A stretch of DNA of 64,000 nt from Microbacterium pygmaeum (GTDB taxonomy: Bacteria > Actinomycetota > Actinomycetes > Actinomycetales > Microbacteriaceae), in the NCBI RefSeq assembly GCF_900100885.1, contig NZ_LT629692.1:2046001-2110000 (forward strand), read 5' to 3'. Every line of letters starts with the position of its first letter. Position 1 is the first letter of the stretch. The notes under the pieces are model-generated. The model saw nothing but the letters and a program-made list of their open reading frames with translations, was not told where the DNA came from and did no database searches. This document shows positions 8,616 through 17,093 of this stretch, piece by piece. A program made the translations under genes and the position numbers.

Positions 8616-9809
8616 ATGACCGGCCCCGACGAGAAGCCCAAGGGATCGATCTTCGACGCCCTGCGCGATCGCAGCCGTGTGGTCAGCTCGGAATTGTCCG
8701 GCACCGTCCCGCGCGGCCTGCGCGTCGCGACGGCGTATTCGTGGCGGTTCCTCGTGGTCGCGGCGGCGGTGGGCGTGCTCATCTGGTTGAACATCCAGTT
8801 GAAGCTGCTGGTGATCCCGCTGATGATCGCGATCCTGATCACCGCGCTGCTGTGGCCTGTTTTCGCCTGGATGCTGCGCCACCGCGTCCCCCGATGGCTG
8901 GCGATCACGATCTCGGTGATCGGGACGCTGGCGATCGTGTCGGGGCTGCTGTGGCTGGCGATCTGGCAGATCACCCGGCAGTACGCATCGGTGCAGACGC
9001 GGACGATCCAGGCGGTCTCGGAGTTCCGCGACTACCTCATCGCCGGGCCGCTGCACTTGACCGAGACCCAGATCGACGATCTGCTCGCCCAGCTGGGCCG
9101 GCTCGTGCAGGAACAGGGACAGCTGCTGTGGTCGGGCGCCCTCGCGATCGGCAGCACGCTCGGGCACGTCGGTGTCGGGGCGCTGCTGTCGCTGTTCATC
9201 CTGCTGTGCCTGCTCGCTGACGGCGGCGGCATCTGGCGCTGGGCCGTACGGCTGTTCCCCGAGCGGGCGCAGGTCCCGGTGGACGGCGCCGCGCGGGCAG
9301 GCTGGGTGATGGTCGTCAGCTACGCGCGCACACAGCTGCTGGTAGCCACCATCGACGCGATCGGCATCGGTCTCGGTGCGTTCTTCCTCGGTGTCCCGCT
9401 CGCGATCCCCGTGGCGGTCCTGGTGTTCCTCGGCGCATTCGTGCCGATCGTGGGCGCCGTGGTGACCGGCGCGCTGGCCGTCTTCCTCGCGCTCGTCTAC
9501 AACGGGCCGCTGATCGCCCTGTGGATGCTCATCGTCGTCCTCGGCGTGCAGCAGCTGGAGGGCCACGTGCTGCAGCCGCTGCTGATGGGATCGGCCGTGA
9601 AGGTGCATCCGCTCGCCGTCGTCCTCGTCGTCGCGGGCGGCGCGATGATCGCCGGGATCCCCGGCGCGCTGTTCGCGGTGCCGCTCGCCGCCTTCGTGAA
9701 CGTCGTCGCCGTGTATCTCGGCAATCGGTCGTGGGAGGGTGGAGCCCGTCCGCGCACCCGCGACCTGATCTGGACGACCGTGCCCCGTCCGAGGAGGACA
9801 CCCGCGTGA
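8616..9809 (+). CDS. AI-2E family transporter (UPF0118)
   Basis: A 397-residue integral membrane protein with about eight hydrophobic segments: two close together near residues 40-75, one near 90-115, then a long soluble middle part. A cluster of hydrophobic helices runs from about 190 to 380. The family motif region GVQQLEGHVLQPLLMG near residue 310 identifies it. Characterised relatives export autoinducer-2 or act as ion/proton antiporters, and the substrate cannot be read from sequence. The stop codon overlaps the GTG of ilvA, so the two genes are cotranscribed, although a functional link is not obvious. Confidence 0.85.
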   Translation: MTGPDEKPKGSIFDALRDRSRVVSSELSGTVPRGLRVATAYSWRFLVVAAAVGVLIWLNIQLKLLVIPLMIAILITALLWPVFAWMLRHRVPRWLAITISVIGTLAIVSGLLWLAIWQITRQYASVQTRTIQAVSEFRDYLIAGPLHLTETQIDDLLAQLGRLVQEQGQLLWSGALAIGSTLGHVGVGALLSLFILLCLLADGGGIWRWAVRLFPERAQVPVDGAARAGWVMVVSYARTQLLVATIDAIGIGLGAFFLGVPLAIPVAVLVFLGAFVPIVGAVVTGALAVFLALVYNGPLIALWMLIVVLGVQQLEGHVLQPLLMGSAVKVHPLAVVLVVAGGAMIAGIPGALFAVPLAAFVNVVAVYLGNRSWEGGARPRTRDLIWTTVPRPRRTPA

Positions 9810-11032
9810 CCGATCCCACCCTGGCGGAGTTCGAGGACGCCGCCGCGTTCCTTCGCGGTGTCATCACCCGCACGCCCCTGGATGAGTCCCAGCATCTCTC
9901 GGAGCTGCTCGGAGTACCCGTGTACCTCAAGCTGGAGAACCTGCAGCGCACCGGCTCGTTCAAGATCCGCGGGGCCGCCTATCGCCTCTCACGGCTCACC
10001 GCCGAGGAGCGCGGCAGGGGAGTGGTCGCCGCGTCAGCGGGCAATCACGCCCAGGGTGTCGCGATGGCGGCGCAGGCGCTCGGCATCCCGGCAACGATCT
10101 TCATGCCGCTCGGCGTACCGGTCCCGAAACTCCTGGCCACCCGGGGCTACGGCGCGGAGGTCATCCTCGAGGGAGCGACCGTGGAGACACCATTGCGCCT
10201 GGCGGCGGAATTCGCCGAGCGTACCGGCGCCGTCCTCATCCACCCGTTCGACCACCGGGACATCATCGTCGGGCAGGGCACCCTCGGACTCGAGCTGATC
10301 GAGGACATCCCGGACGTGGACACCGTCATCATGGGGATCGGCGGCGGTGGGCTCATCGCCGGCGTCGCCGGCTCGCTGAAGGCGCGCGCCGCCGCAGCGG
10401 GCCGGACGATCCGCGTCATCGGCGTCCAGGCGGAGAACTCGGCCGCCTATCCCTCGTCACTGGCCGCTGGGGAGCCGCTCACCGTGGCGACGAAGCCCAC
10501 GATCGCGGACGGCATCGCGGTCGCCAGGCCCGGCAACGTCCCGTTCGAGATGATCCGCGGCCTCGTCGACGAGGTCGTCACGGTCACCGACGATGACATC
10601 GCCCGAGCGCTGCTCATGCTGCTGGAACGGGCCAAGCAGGTCGTCGAGCCCGCCGGCGCGGTGGGCGTCGCGGCGATCCTCGCGGGCAAGGTCACCGCCT
10701 CTGGCCCGACGATCTCGGTCCTGTCCGGCGGGAACATCGACCCGCTGCTGCTGCAACGCGTCGTCGCGCACGGGCTGGCGGCATCCGGTCGCTACATGAC
10801 GCTGCGCATTCCGCTGCCGGATCGCCCCGGTCAGCTCGCGCGCGTCTCCGAGCTGCTTGCCGAATCCGGTGCGAACGTGAACGAGGTGCTGCACACCCGG
10901 CACGGTCAGGGCCTGCAGATCAGCGAGGTGATCCTCCAGCTGAGCGTCGAGACACGTGGCGAGGATCACCGCGCTCATGTCATCGAGGTGCTCACGGCCG
11001 CGGGATTCACCCCGACGGTCGTGCTCGACTGA
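9806..11032 (+). CDS. ilvA: Threonine ammonia-lyase (threonine dehydratase)
   Basis: Converts threonine to 2-oxobutanoate and ammonia, the entry to isoleucine synthesis, using PLP. The fold-II catalytic domain shows the SFKIRGA motif with Lys53 as Schiff-base lysine and a glycine-rich phosphate loop (IGGGGLIAGVAG). One C-terminal ACT domain (from about residue 328, RIPLPDRPGQLARV and onward) matches the shorter single-ACT form of about 400 residues. The start is the GTG overlapping the preceding TGA (GTGA), with a strong GAGGAGG at 9791-9797; an open frame upstream of it is only shadow. Converges with greA without a spacer. Confidence 0.93.
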   Translation: MTDPTLAEFEDAAAFLRGVITRTPLDESQHLSELLGVPVYLKLENLQRTGSFKIRGAAYRLSRLTAEERGRGVVAASAGNHAQGVAMAAQALGIPATIFMPLGVPVPKLLATRGYGAEVILEGATVETPLRLAAEFAERTGAVLIHPFDHRDIIVGQGTLGLELIEDIPDVDTVIMGIGGGGLIAGVAGSLKARAAAAGRTIRVIGVQAENSAAYPSSLAAGEPLTVATKPTIADGIAVARPGNVPFEMIRGLVDEVVTVTDDDIARALLMLLERAKQVVEPAGAVGVAAILAGKVTASGPTISVLSGGNIDPLLLQRVVAHGLAASGRYMTLRIPLPDRPGQLARVSELLAESGANVNEVLHTRHGQGLQISEVILQLSVETRGEDHRAHVIEVLTAAGFTPTVVLD

Positions 11033-11524
11033 TCAGCGGCCGGTGTAGGTCTCGACCTTGACGATCTCGACCGAGATCTCGCGGCCGTTCGGCGCGACGT
11101 ACGACGTCGTCTCGCCTTCCTTCAAGCCCAGGATCGCCGAGCCCAGGGGTGACGCCTCGCTGTAGACGTCGAGCTCGGAGCCGACGCCGATCTCGCGGTT
11201 GCCGAGGAGGAACACCTCCTCACCACCGGCCACCACCGCGGTGACGACGGTGCCCGGCTCGACCACGCCGGTGCTCTCGGGCGCTTCGCTGACGGTGGCG
11301 GTCTTGAGCAGGCTCTGGAGGGTCCGGATGCGCGCCTCCTGCTTGCCCTGCTCGTCCTTGGCGGCGTGGTAGCCGCCGTTCTCCTTCAGGTCGCCCTCTT
11401 CGCGTGCCGACTCGATGCGCTTGGCGATCTCTTCGCGGCCGGTCGTGGACAGGTGCTCCAGCTCGGCGGCGAGCCGGTCGTACGCATCCTGGGTGAGGAA
11501 TGTCACCGGGGCATCGTTTGACAC
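11033..11524 (-). CDS. greA: Transcription elongation factor GreA
   Basis: Cleavage factor that rescues backtracked RNA polymerase. The 163-residue protein has the N-terminal coiled coil with FLTQDAYDRLAAELEHL and the conserved acidic tip (EEGDLKENGGYHAAKDEQ). The C-terminal FKBP-like domain contains LGNREIGVGSELDVYSEASPLGSAILG. The GTG start at 11524 is supported by AAGGAGACC just upstream on the minus strand. Its stop abuts the end of ilvA on the opposite strand, a convergent arrangement with no intergenic space. Constitutive housekeeping function expected. Confidence 0.95.
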   Translation of the reverse strand: MSNDAPVTFLTQDAYDRLAAELEHLSTTGREEIAKRIESAREEGDLKENGGYHAAKDEQGKQEARIRTLQSLLKTATVSEAPESTGVVEPGTVVTAVVAGGEEVFLLGNREIGVGSELDVYSEASPLGSAILGLKEGETTSYVAPNGREISVEIVKVETYTGR

Positions 11525-11652
11525 GTCGGTCTCCTTCGTCGGCGGGCGGGCGGCGCGGCGATCCTGAGTGCACCGCGTGCGCCCGATGTGGTGGCGATCA
11601 TGCCGAAACGCCCCGGCTCCGGCCAGGGCGTCTCACAGATGATCCGGTCAGA

Positions 11653-12045
11653 CTACGTCACCCAGCAGGCGTTGACCAAACCGGTCGTCGCCGCCGAGAC
11701 GGTCGGAATCGACTCGCGGAATGCCTGCGCATGGACCGCGGATGCCGGGATCTCCAGCACCTTCCAGCCCACGACGCCGTGCTCTTCGTCCTGCGCCTCC
11801 AGCACGCACGCGACCGAGCGTCCGGTCGGCGCGGTGATCTGGAAGGACAGCATCACGGTGCGCTCGTCCGTCACCTCGAAGCCCGTCGTGTCGACGTGGA
11901 CGTCATCCAGAGCACCGGAGACCGTCATCCAGGCGTAGAGGGCGACCAGCACCGCGGCCACGGCGATGATGATGCCCAATGTCCACCGGCGGCGCGGTGA
12001 GCGCGTGCGCCCATAGCGCTCGTCGAGCATGTCCGGTGTGGTCAT
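11653..12045 (-). CDS. DUF4307 domain-containing membrane protein
   Basis: A 130-residue protein of unknown function found beside greA in Microbacteriaceae and relatives. A short cytoplasmic stretch (MLDERYGRTRSPRRRW) leads into one transmembrane helix (about residues 21-42), then a roughly 85-residue extracytoplasmic beta-type domain. Two cysteines there (C80 and C127) may pair. The WKVLEIPASA segment and the C-terminal NACWVT are typical of the family. The start at ATG 12045 is favoured by AGGGAC just upstream. The frame extends further 5', but that part is out of character. Confidence 0.8.
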   Translation of the reverse strand: MTTPDMLDERYGRTRSPRRRWTLGIIIAVAAVLVALYAWMTVSGALDDVHVDTTGFEVTDERTVMLSFQITAPTGRSVACVLEAQDEEHGVVGWKVLEIPASAVHAQAFRESIPTVSAATTGLVNACWVT

Positions 12046-12089
12046 CGCGTCCCTGGTCGTACACGTCCTCGACGTGCGATCGTGAAGAT

Positions 12090-12095
12090 TAGGCT
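12090..12095 (+). promoter_or_regulatory. -10 element (TAGGCT) for the small membrane protein gene
   Basis: TAGGCT lies 41 nt before the ATG at 12137. The transcript would carry a leader of roughly 35 nt, with a GAGGA ribosome-binding site, so this one is not leaderless. Confidence 0.35.
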
Positions 12096-12136
12096 GGTAC
12101 TCCAGGCTATGCGCTGCGGCGCGGAACGAGGACACC

Positions 12137-12427
12137 ATGCACGCTGCGTTCGCCGGCGCCGCGACGCCGACGCCCACGCCGGCAGTCGATCCGAACCTCG
12201 TCACACCGGGCCCATGGGGATTCGTCGTAATCGCCGTCCTCGCGCTGGTGGTCGTGGCGCTCATCTGGGACATGATGCGGCGCATCCGTCGTGGCCGCGT
12301 GCGAGCGGACATCACCGAGGAGCTGGATGCCGAGCAGCTCGCCCGGACGCAGGCTGAGGCCGCTGTCCGTGCCAGCGACGTCGACGACCAGGACATCGAT
12401 CGGTCCCGGAGGCGCCCGCCCTCCTGA
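12137..12427 (+). CDS. Small single-pass membrane protein, unknown function
   Basis: A 96-residue protein not assignable to a characterised family. A Thr-Pro-rich N-terminus (ATPTPTPAVDPN) is followed by one transmembrane helix (about residues 27-46, GFVVIAVLALVVVALIWDMM). A basic stop-transfer segment (RRIRRGRVR) and an acidic, charged cytoplasmic tail end the protein. This implies N-terminus out and tail in. GAGGA upstream of the ATG supports the start. It lies between DUF4307 (divergent) and the hemolysin-III gene (convergent), an order typical of this part of Microbacteriaceae chromosomes. Confidence 0.7.
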   Translation: MHAAFAGAATPTPTPAVDPNLVTPGPWGFVVIAVLALVVVALIWDMMRRIRRGRVRADITEELDAEQLARTQAEAAVRASDVDDQDIDRSRRRPPS

Positions 12428-12444
12428 TGCGGGCCGGACTCGGC

Positions 12445-13182
12445 TCAGCCGTGGAAGGCCGGGTGCAGTGCGATCAGCAGGCACGCGGTCCAATGGCAGA
12501 GGAATGCCAGCACCGTGCACACGTGGAAGATCTCGTGGAATCCGAAGTGCCCCGGCCACGGGTTCGGTCGCTTGAGCGCGTAGATGACCGCGCCGCCGGT
12601 GTAGAGCAGGCCGCCGATGATGACCAGGATCATCATGGCCGCGTTCGCCTGGAAGAGGTCGATCATGTACATCACGGCCGCCCAGCCCAGGACCAGGTAC
12701 AGCGCGACGTACAGCCAACGCGGGGCATCGATCCAGAAGACGCGGAACAGGATCCCCAGGATGGCTCCACCCCACACGAGCGAGAGCAGGATGATCGTCT
12801 TGTCCGTCGGCAGTGCGAGCACCGCGATGGGGGTGTAGGTGCCGGCGATCAGCAGGAGGATGTTCGCATGGTCGATGCGCTTGAGCACCGCGTGCGTGCG
12901 CGGACTCCAGTCGAACCGGTGGTACAGCGCCGAGTTGCCGAACAGCAACAGGGATGTCGCCATGAACACCGCGCACGCCCATTTCGCGGCGGTGCCCTGG
13001 GCGAGCACGATCAACACCACCCCGGCCACGATCGCGACCGGGAACGTCGCCGCGTGGATCCAGCCGCGCCACGTCGGGCGGAAATCGACCTGCGCATCGA
13101 CGGCCGCGGCTTCGATCAGCGGCAGCTGCGGCATGGCCGCGCCGTCGTCGGCGGGTGCTGCGGCTCTCATGCGGCGGGTCAC
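12445..13182 (-). CDS. Hemolysin III / PAQR family membrane protein
   Basis: A 245-residue seven-helix membrane protein of the HlyIII/PAQR superfamily. The conserved motifs are visible: NSALYHRFDWSP in the first half, the HANILLLIAGTYTP helix, and FHEIFHVCTV near the C-terminus. The conserved Ser, Asp and three His of these motifs build the metal site of the family. Eukaryotic relatives are ceramidase-like receptors, while the bacterial role is unclear despite the hemolysin name. GTG start; TAGGCT at 13189-13194 places the gene on a leaderless mRNA that diverges from uppS. Confidence 0.88.
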   Translation of the reverse strand: MTRRMRAAAPADDGAAMPQLPLIEAAAVDAQVDFRPTWRGWIHAATFPVAIVAGVVLIVLAQGTAAKWACAVFMATSLLLFGNSALYHRFDWSPRTHAVLKRIDHANILLLIAGTYTPIAVLALPTDKTIILLSLVWGGAILGILFRVFWIDAPRWLYVALYLVLGWAAVMYMIDLFQANAAMMILVIIGGLLYTGGAVIYALKRPNPWPGHFGFHEIFHVCTVLAFLCHWTACLLIALHPAFHG

Positions 13183-13188
13183 GGACCG

Positions 13189-13244
13189 AGCCTACGCTCG
13201 CGCGCATGCCCGGGACGGCACGCGTGTCGCACCGGCGGTAGCGT
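13189..13244. promoter_or_regulatory. Divergent leaderless promoters: hlyIII-type gene (-) and uppS (+)
   Basis: On the minus strand TAGGCT (13194-13189) stands 6 nt before the GTG of the hemolysin-III gene. On the plus strand TAGCGT (13239-13244) stands 6 nt before the GTG of uppS. The two -10 hexamers point away from each other across 44 bp, so their -35 regions must overlap and the two promoters may compete. Confidence 0.5.
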
Positions 13245-13250
13245 AGGGAT

Positions 13251-14030
13251 GTGAGTGCGAGCAGCGACGGGAGAGGACCGCTCTACCGGCTGTACATCAA
13301 CCGACTGCGGCGTCAGCTCGAATCCGCGCCCGTCCCGCGCCACGTTGCCATGATGATCGACGGGAACCGGCGCTGGGCCAGGCAGCTGGGCTACGACTCC
13401 GCGGCGCACGGACACCGTGCCGGGGCTGCCAAGATGCGCGAGTTCCTCGAATGGTGCGACGACGTCGGAGTGCGGGTCGTCTCGCTGTACCTGCTCTCGA
13501 ACGACAATCTGCGCAAGCGCGACTCCCAGGAGCTGTCGGATCTCATCGAGATCATCGCCGAACTCGCGGAGGAGCTCTCGCACGAGCGTGACTGGCGCGT
13601 GCAGCACATGGGCCGTGCGCATCTGCTGCCGCCCGATCTTGCGCGCGTGCTCGCCGATGCGGAGACGCGGACGAAGGATCGCACCGGCCTCCACGTGAAC
13701 CTGGCCGTCGGCTACGGCGGTCGGGGCGAGATCGTGGACGCGGTGCGCAGCATCATCGCGCAGCACGATCAGGACGGCGGCTCGCTGGAGGCCCTCGCAG
13801 CCAGCCTCACCCCCGAGCAGATCGGCGAGCACCTGTACACGGGCGGCCAGCCGGATCCGGATCTGGTGATCCGCACTTCGGGGGAGCAGCGCCTGAGCGA
13901 CTTCCTGCTGTGGCAGTCGGCGCATTCCGAGTTCTACTTCGTCGAAGCGCTGGGACCCGACCTTCGCGAGGTGGACTTCCTGCGCGCGATCCGCGACTAC
14001 GCGACGAGGGACCGCCGTTACGGCAGCTGA
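13251..14030 (+). CDS. uppS: Isoprenyl transferase (Z-polyprenyl diphosphate synthase)
   Basis: Cis-prenyltransferase that elongates FPP or a related primer with isopentenyl diphosphate to give the lipid carrier for peptidoglycan and wall polymers. The 259-residue protein has the hallmark MMIDGNRRWARQLG (catalytic Asp plus the diphosphate-binding Asn-Arg-Arg), the YLLSNDNLRK segment and the C-terminal RTSGEQRLSDFLLWQSAHSE motif. Actinobacteria often keep two such enzymes of different chain length. This sequence alone does not say whether the product is C50 or C55. GTG start, leaderless. Confidence 0.93.
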   Translation: MSASSDGRGPLYRLYINRLRRQLESAPVPRHVAMMIDGNRRWARQLGYDSAAHGHRAGAAKMREFLEWCDDVGVRVVSLYLLSNDNLRKRDSQELSDLIEIIAELAEELSHERDWRVQHMGRAHLLPPDLARVLADAETRTKDRTGLHVNLAVGYGGRGEIVDAVRSIIAQHDQDGGSLEALAASLTPEQIGEHLYTGGQPDPDLVIRTSGEQRLSDFLLWQSAHSEFYFVEALGPDLREVDFLRAIRDYATRDRRYGS

Positions 14031-14081
14031 GGGCGACGCCGGGCTCGAGCCGCGGCATCGCCCAGCATGCCAGAATGAACC

Positions 14082-15203
14082 GTGATCGACGTCGAGAGCT
14101 TCCAGGCATCCTTCGACGGGGAGCCCGGATACCTCGACTGGGCGGCGTTCGGCCCTCTCTCACCGGGTGTCCGCAGCGAGGTCCACGCCGATGCGGAGCT
14201 GCTGGGCACCGGCCGTCGGGCCGGCATCGAACTGGTGGGCGAGCACATCCTCGAGGCCCGCGAGCTGGCGGCCGAGCTGATCGGCGCGACGGCCGATTCC
14301 GTGGTCCTGCAGCCCTCGACCACCTACGGTCTCATGCATGCGCTGTTCGGGCTCGCCGGCGGTCTGATGCTCTCGCGCGCCGACTTCCCGAGTCTCACGG
14401 TGACCGCCGCCCGCGCGGCCGATGCGCTCGGCTCGATGGACCTGCATTGGCTGGATCCGACCGACGGGTTCGTCACACCGGAACTCGTCCGCGAGTCGCT
14501 CACCGATGACACCACGGCGGTCGCGGTGAGCCTCGTCGATTCCCGCACCGGTTTCCGCGCGGACCTGCCGGCGCTGCGGGACGTGATCGGCGACCGGATG
14601 CTGGTGGTCGACGCCATTCAGGGCTTCGGGGTCGTCGACGCCGACTACACGGCGGCCGACGTCGTCTGTGCCAACGGGTACAAGTGGTTGCGCGCCGGTC
14701 GCGGCACGGGATTCTCGTGGTTCAGCGAGCGTGCGCTCGAGCGCATCCATCCGGTGCTGTCCGGGTGGGCCGGGACCGAGGAGGGGCTTCCGATGGATGC
14801 CGTGCCGCCGCCGGCCCCGTCGGCGCAGGCGTTCTCGGTGACCGCGCCCGATGCCCTGGCGGTGGCGCGGCTGGCCACCGGACTCCGGGAGGTACGTGAT
14901 GTTGGCGTCGCCCGCATCGAGCGGGAGGTCCTGGCCCGCGCGCAGGATGTGATGTTCTTCGCCGACCGCTACGGCGTCCCGATCCTCACGCCGCGCGAGC
15001 CGGAGCACCACGCGGGCATCGTGACGCTGGCGCCGCCGGCGCACGACACCGGGCCGCTGGCCGCGTCGCTGGCCAACCACGGCATCAGCGTCACCGTACG
15101 CGGCGGGCAGATCCGCGTCTCCCCCCACGTCGGGACCGGGGCCGACACGCTCCGCCTGTTCGGCGATGCACTGGCGTCCTTCGCGTCCGCGCGGGCGTGG
15201 TGA
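14082..15203 (+). CDS. Class V aminotransferase-fold PLP enzyme
   Basis: A 373-residue fold-I PLP enzyme of the aminotransferase class V / cysteine-desulfurase superfamily. The pyridoxal lysine should be the one in VCANGYKWLRAGRGTGF, with the Asp-Ala pair (LVVDAIQGFG) as partner of the pyridine nitrogen. No cysteine stands at the desulfurase position, so desulfurase activity is unlikely. It resembles kynureninase- or isopenicillin-epimerase-like members of the superfamily, and the substrate is unknown. GTG start with CAGAAT five bases upstream, probably leaderless. A 213-bp spacer without a recognisable gene separates it from phoH. Confidence 0.75.
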   Translation: MIDVESFQASFDGEPGYLDWAAFGPLSPGVRSEVHADAELLGTGRRAGIELVGEHILEARELAAELIGATADSVVLQPSTTYGLMHALFGLAGGLMLSRADFPSLTVTAARAADALGSMDLHWLDPTDGFVTPELVRESLTDDTTAVAVSLVDSRTGFRADLPALRDVIGDRMLVVDAIQGFGVVDADYTAADVVCANGYKWLRAGRGTGFSWFSERALERIHPVLSGWAGTEEGLPMDAVPPPAPSAQAFSVTAPDALAVARLATGLREVRDVGVARIEREVLARAQDVMFFADRYGVPILTPREPEHHAGIVTLAPPAHDTGPLAASLANHGISVTVRGGQIRVSPHVGTGADTLRLFGDALASFASARAW

Positions 15204-15416
15204 CCGGTCGGGATCGACCGTCGCCGGCGTCCGGTCGGCGGGAATTCACCAACCCGTAACATCGGCCAGCGTGTCGGTAACGTGCGTGTCGGTCGGCGGT
15301 CGTAGCTTCGACTCATCGGGCAAGGCGCCCGGTCGGGTCGGCCTTTCGGATCGCGACTCGGAACCAATGGTCGACTCGGGACTGCCGGGCTCACACGCCC
15401 GGGGCGGGAGTGGGTT

Positions 15417-16790
15417 GTGACCACACGAGCACCTCAGAAGCAGAACCGTCAGGACGCCGAGAGTCTTTCGGACTTCGACGACACGCTCGAGCAGGATCAG
15501 ATCCTGCAGACGTACGTCCTGGACACGTCGGTCCTGCTGAGCGATCCGCGGGCGTACTTCCGCTTCGCCGAGCACAACGTCGTCATCCCGGTGGTGGTGG
15601 TGACCGAACTCGAGGGCAAACGCCACGATCCCGAGATCGGCTACTTCGCCCGCCAGGCGCTGCGCCACCTCGACGAGCTCCGCGTCGAGCACGGCCGGCT
15701 GGACTTCCCGGTCCCCGTCGGCGAGGGCGGCACGCTCCGCGTCGAGCTGAACAACACCGACCCCGGCGTGCTGCCCTCCGGCATGCGTCTGGGTGACAAC
15801 GATTCGCGGATCCTCGCGGTCGCGATGCACCTCGCTCAGGACGGGCAGGAGGTCACGGTCGTCTCCAAGGACCTGCCGATGCGCGTCAAGGCCGCATCGC
15901 TGGGCATCACGGCCGAGGAGTACCTCGCCGAGCAGGCTGTCGATTCCGGCTGGACAGGCATCGCGACGATCGACGTGTCCGGAGACGACATCAGCGACCT
16001 CTACGAGAGCGAGGTGGCCTCCAGCGCCGATGTGCTCGGGCTGCCGATCAATACCGGGCTCATCATCCACTCCGAGCGCGGTTCGGCGCTGGGCCGCGTC
16101 ACCGGCGACGGGGAGTTCCGGCTCGTCCGCGGCGACCGCGAGGTCTTCGGTCTGCACGGGCGTTCCGCCGAACAGCGGGTGGCGATCGATCTCCTGCTGG
16201 ATCCGGAGGTCGGGATCGTCTCGCTCGGCGGCCGGGCCGGCACCGGCAAGTCGGCGCTGGCGCTGTGCGCCGGGCTCGAGTCGGTGCTCGAGCGCCAGCA
16301 GCAGCGCAAGATCATCGTGTTCCGCCCTCTGTTCGCCGTCGGCGGGCAGGAGCTCGGATACCTCCCCGGCGACCAGGGCGAGAAGATGGGACCCTGGGGT
16401 CAGGCGGTGTTCGACACGCTGGGTTCGGTGGTCTCGGGCAACGTCGTCGAGGAGGTCATCGAGCGCGGGCTGCTCGAAGTCCTTCCTCTCACCCATATCC
16501 GTGGGCGCTCGCTGCACGACGCCTTCGTGATCGTCGATGAGGCGCAGTCACTGGAGCGCAACGTGCTGCTGACGGTGCTCAGCCGGATGGGACAGAACTC
16601 CAGGGTCGTCCTCACCCATGATGTCGGGCAGCGCGACAACCTGCGCGTCGGGCGACACGACGGCGTCGCCTCGGTCATCGAGACCCTCAAGGGTCACGAC
16701 CTGTTCGGGCATGTCACGCTGATGCGCTCCGAGCGCTCGGCCATCGCCGCGCTGGTGACCGAACTGCTCGAGGCCGGCGAACTGGCCTGA
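15417..16790 (+). CDS. phoH2: PhoH family protein with N-terminal PIN domain (PhoH2-like)
   Basis: A 457-residue fusion of a PIN ribonuclease domain and a PhoH ATPase, the architecture shown in mycobacteria to be an RNA helicase/ribonuclease. The PIN part starts with TYVLDTSVLLSDP and contains LGDNDSRILAVA, supplying the acidic metal ligands. The PhoH part has Walker A GRAGTGKSALALC, the LGYLPGDQGEKMGPW segment and Walker B FVIVDEAQSLE. The GTG start is fixed by GGGAG at 15406-15410. A strong terminator follows at 16805. No VapB-like antitoxin-type PhoAT partner gene lies immediately upstream in the 213-bp gap. Confidence 0.9.
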   Translation: MTTRAPQKQNRQDAESLSDFDDTLEQDQILQTYVLDTSVLLSDPRAYFRFAEHNVVIPVVVVTELEGKRHDPEIGYFARQALRHLDELRVEHGRLDFPVPVGEGGTLRVELNNTDPGVLPSGMRLGDNDSRILAVAMHLAQDGQEVTVVSKDLPMRVKAASLGITAEEYLAEQAVDSGWTGIATIDVSGDDISDLYESEVASSADVLGLPINTGLIIHSERGSALGRVTGDGEFRLVRGDREVFGLHGRSAEQRVAIDLLLDPEVGIVSLGGRAGTGKSALALCAGLESVLERQQQRKIIVFRPLFAVGGQELGYLPGDQGEKMGPWGQAVFDTLGSVVSGNVVEEVIERGLLEVLPLTHIRGRSLHDAFVIVDEAQSLERNVLLTVLSRMGQNSRVVLTHDVGQRDNLRVGRHDGVASVIETLKGHDLFGHVTLMRSERSAIAALVTELLEAGELA

Positions 16791-16804
16791 CGGGCATCTG
16801 CACG

Positions 16805-16843
16805 AACCGAGGGGCCGGGATGCAGCATCCCGGCCCCTCGGTT
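16805..16843 (+). terminator. Rho-independent-type terminator of phoH2, 39-nt perfect palindrome
   Basis: Arms 16805-16823 and 16825-16843 are perfectly complementary (19 bp) around a single central base. This gives an exceptionally stable GC-rich hairpin 15 bp behind the phoH2 stop, followed by CTTGATCT. The U-tract is weak, as is usual in high-GC actinobacteria. The symmetry makes it usable on both strands. Confidence 0.75.
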
Positions 16844-16979
16844 CTTGATCTGAGTATGAGAAGAGTCTCATGCAGAAAGCCGATCCAGGCCGTGGACGTC
16901 TGCGACCATAGAGGAGACGCAAGTTCGGTGGCGTCCCCACAAACTCCGTTCCGTCGCTTCTGCCGCGGACCGGATAGAG

Positions 16980-17088
16980 AAGAGAGACCGATCGCAGGTC
17001 CCCCCAGGCTGCGCGATCGATCGGTCGGCTTCCCCAGCCAGACCTCTCCCAGCCCCCGATGTCCCCCAGCATCGGGGGCTTCTTCTCG
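16980..17088 (+). ncRNA. 6C small RNA (actinobacterial 6C motif; B11-like)
   Basis: Two adjacent hairpins with cytosine runs at their tips. In the first, arms 16986-16994 and 17018-17026 enclose a loop with six consecutive C (17000-17005). In the second, arms 17051-17061 and 17070-17080 (11 bp) enclose TCCCCCAG, followed by TCTTCTCG, a terminator-like tail. C-rich loops on two stems, the second acting as terminator, are the defining layout of the 6C RNA known across Actinobacteria (B11 in mycobacteria). There it acts by C-rich loop pairing with G-rich ribosome-binding regions. GGATAGAGA just upstream could be the -10. It converges with the response-regulator gene. Confidence 0.82.
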
Positions 17089-17093
17089 TCCGG

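Noticed and set aside
15204..15416. Riboswitch or antitoxin gene ahead of phoH2
   Set aside because: No conserved RNA motif or plausible short ORF with ribosome-binding site could be recognised in these 213 bp.
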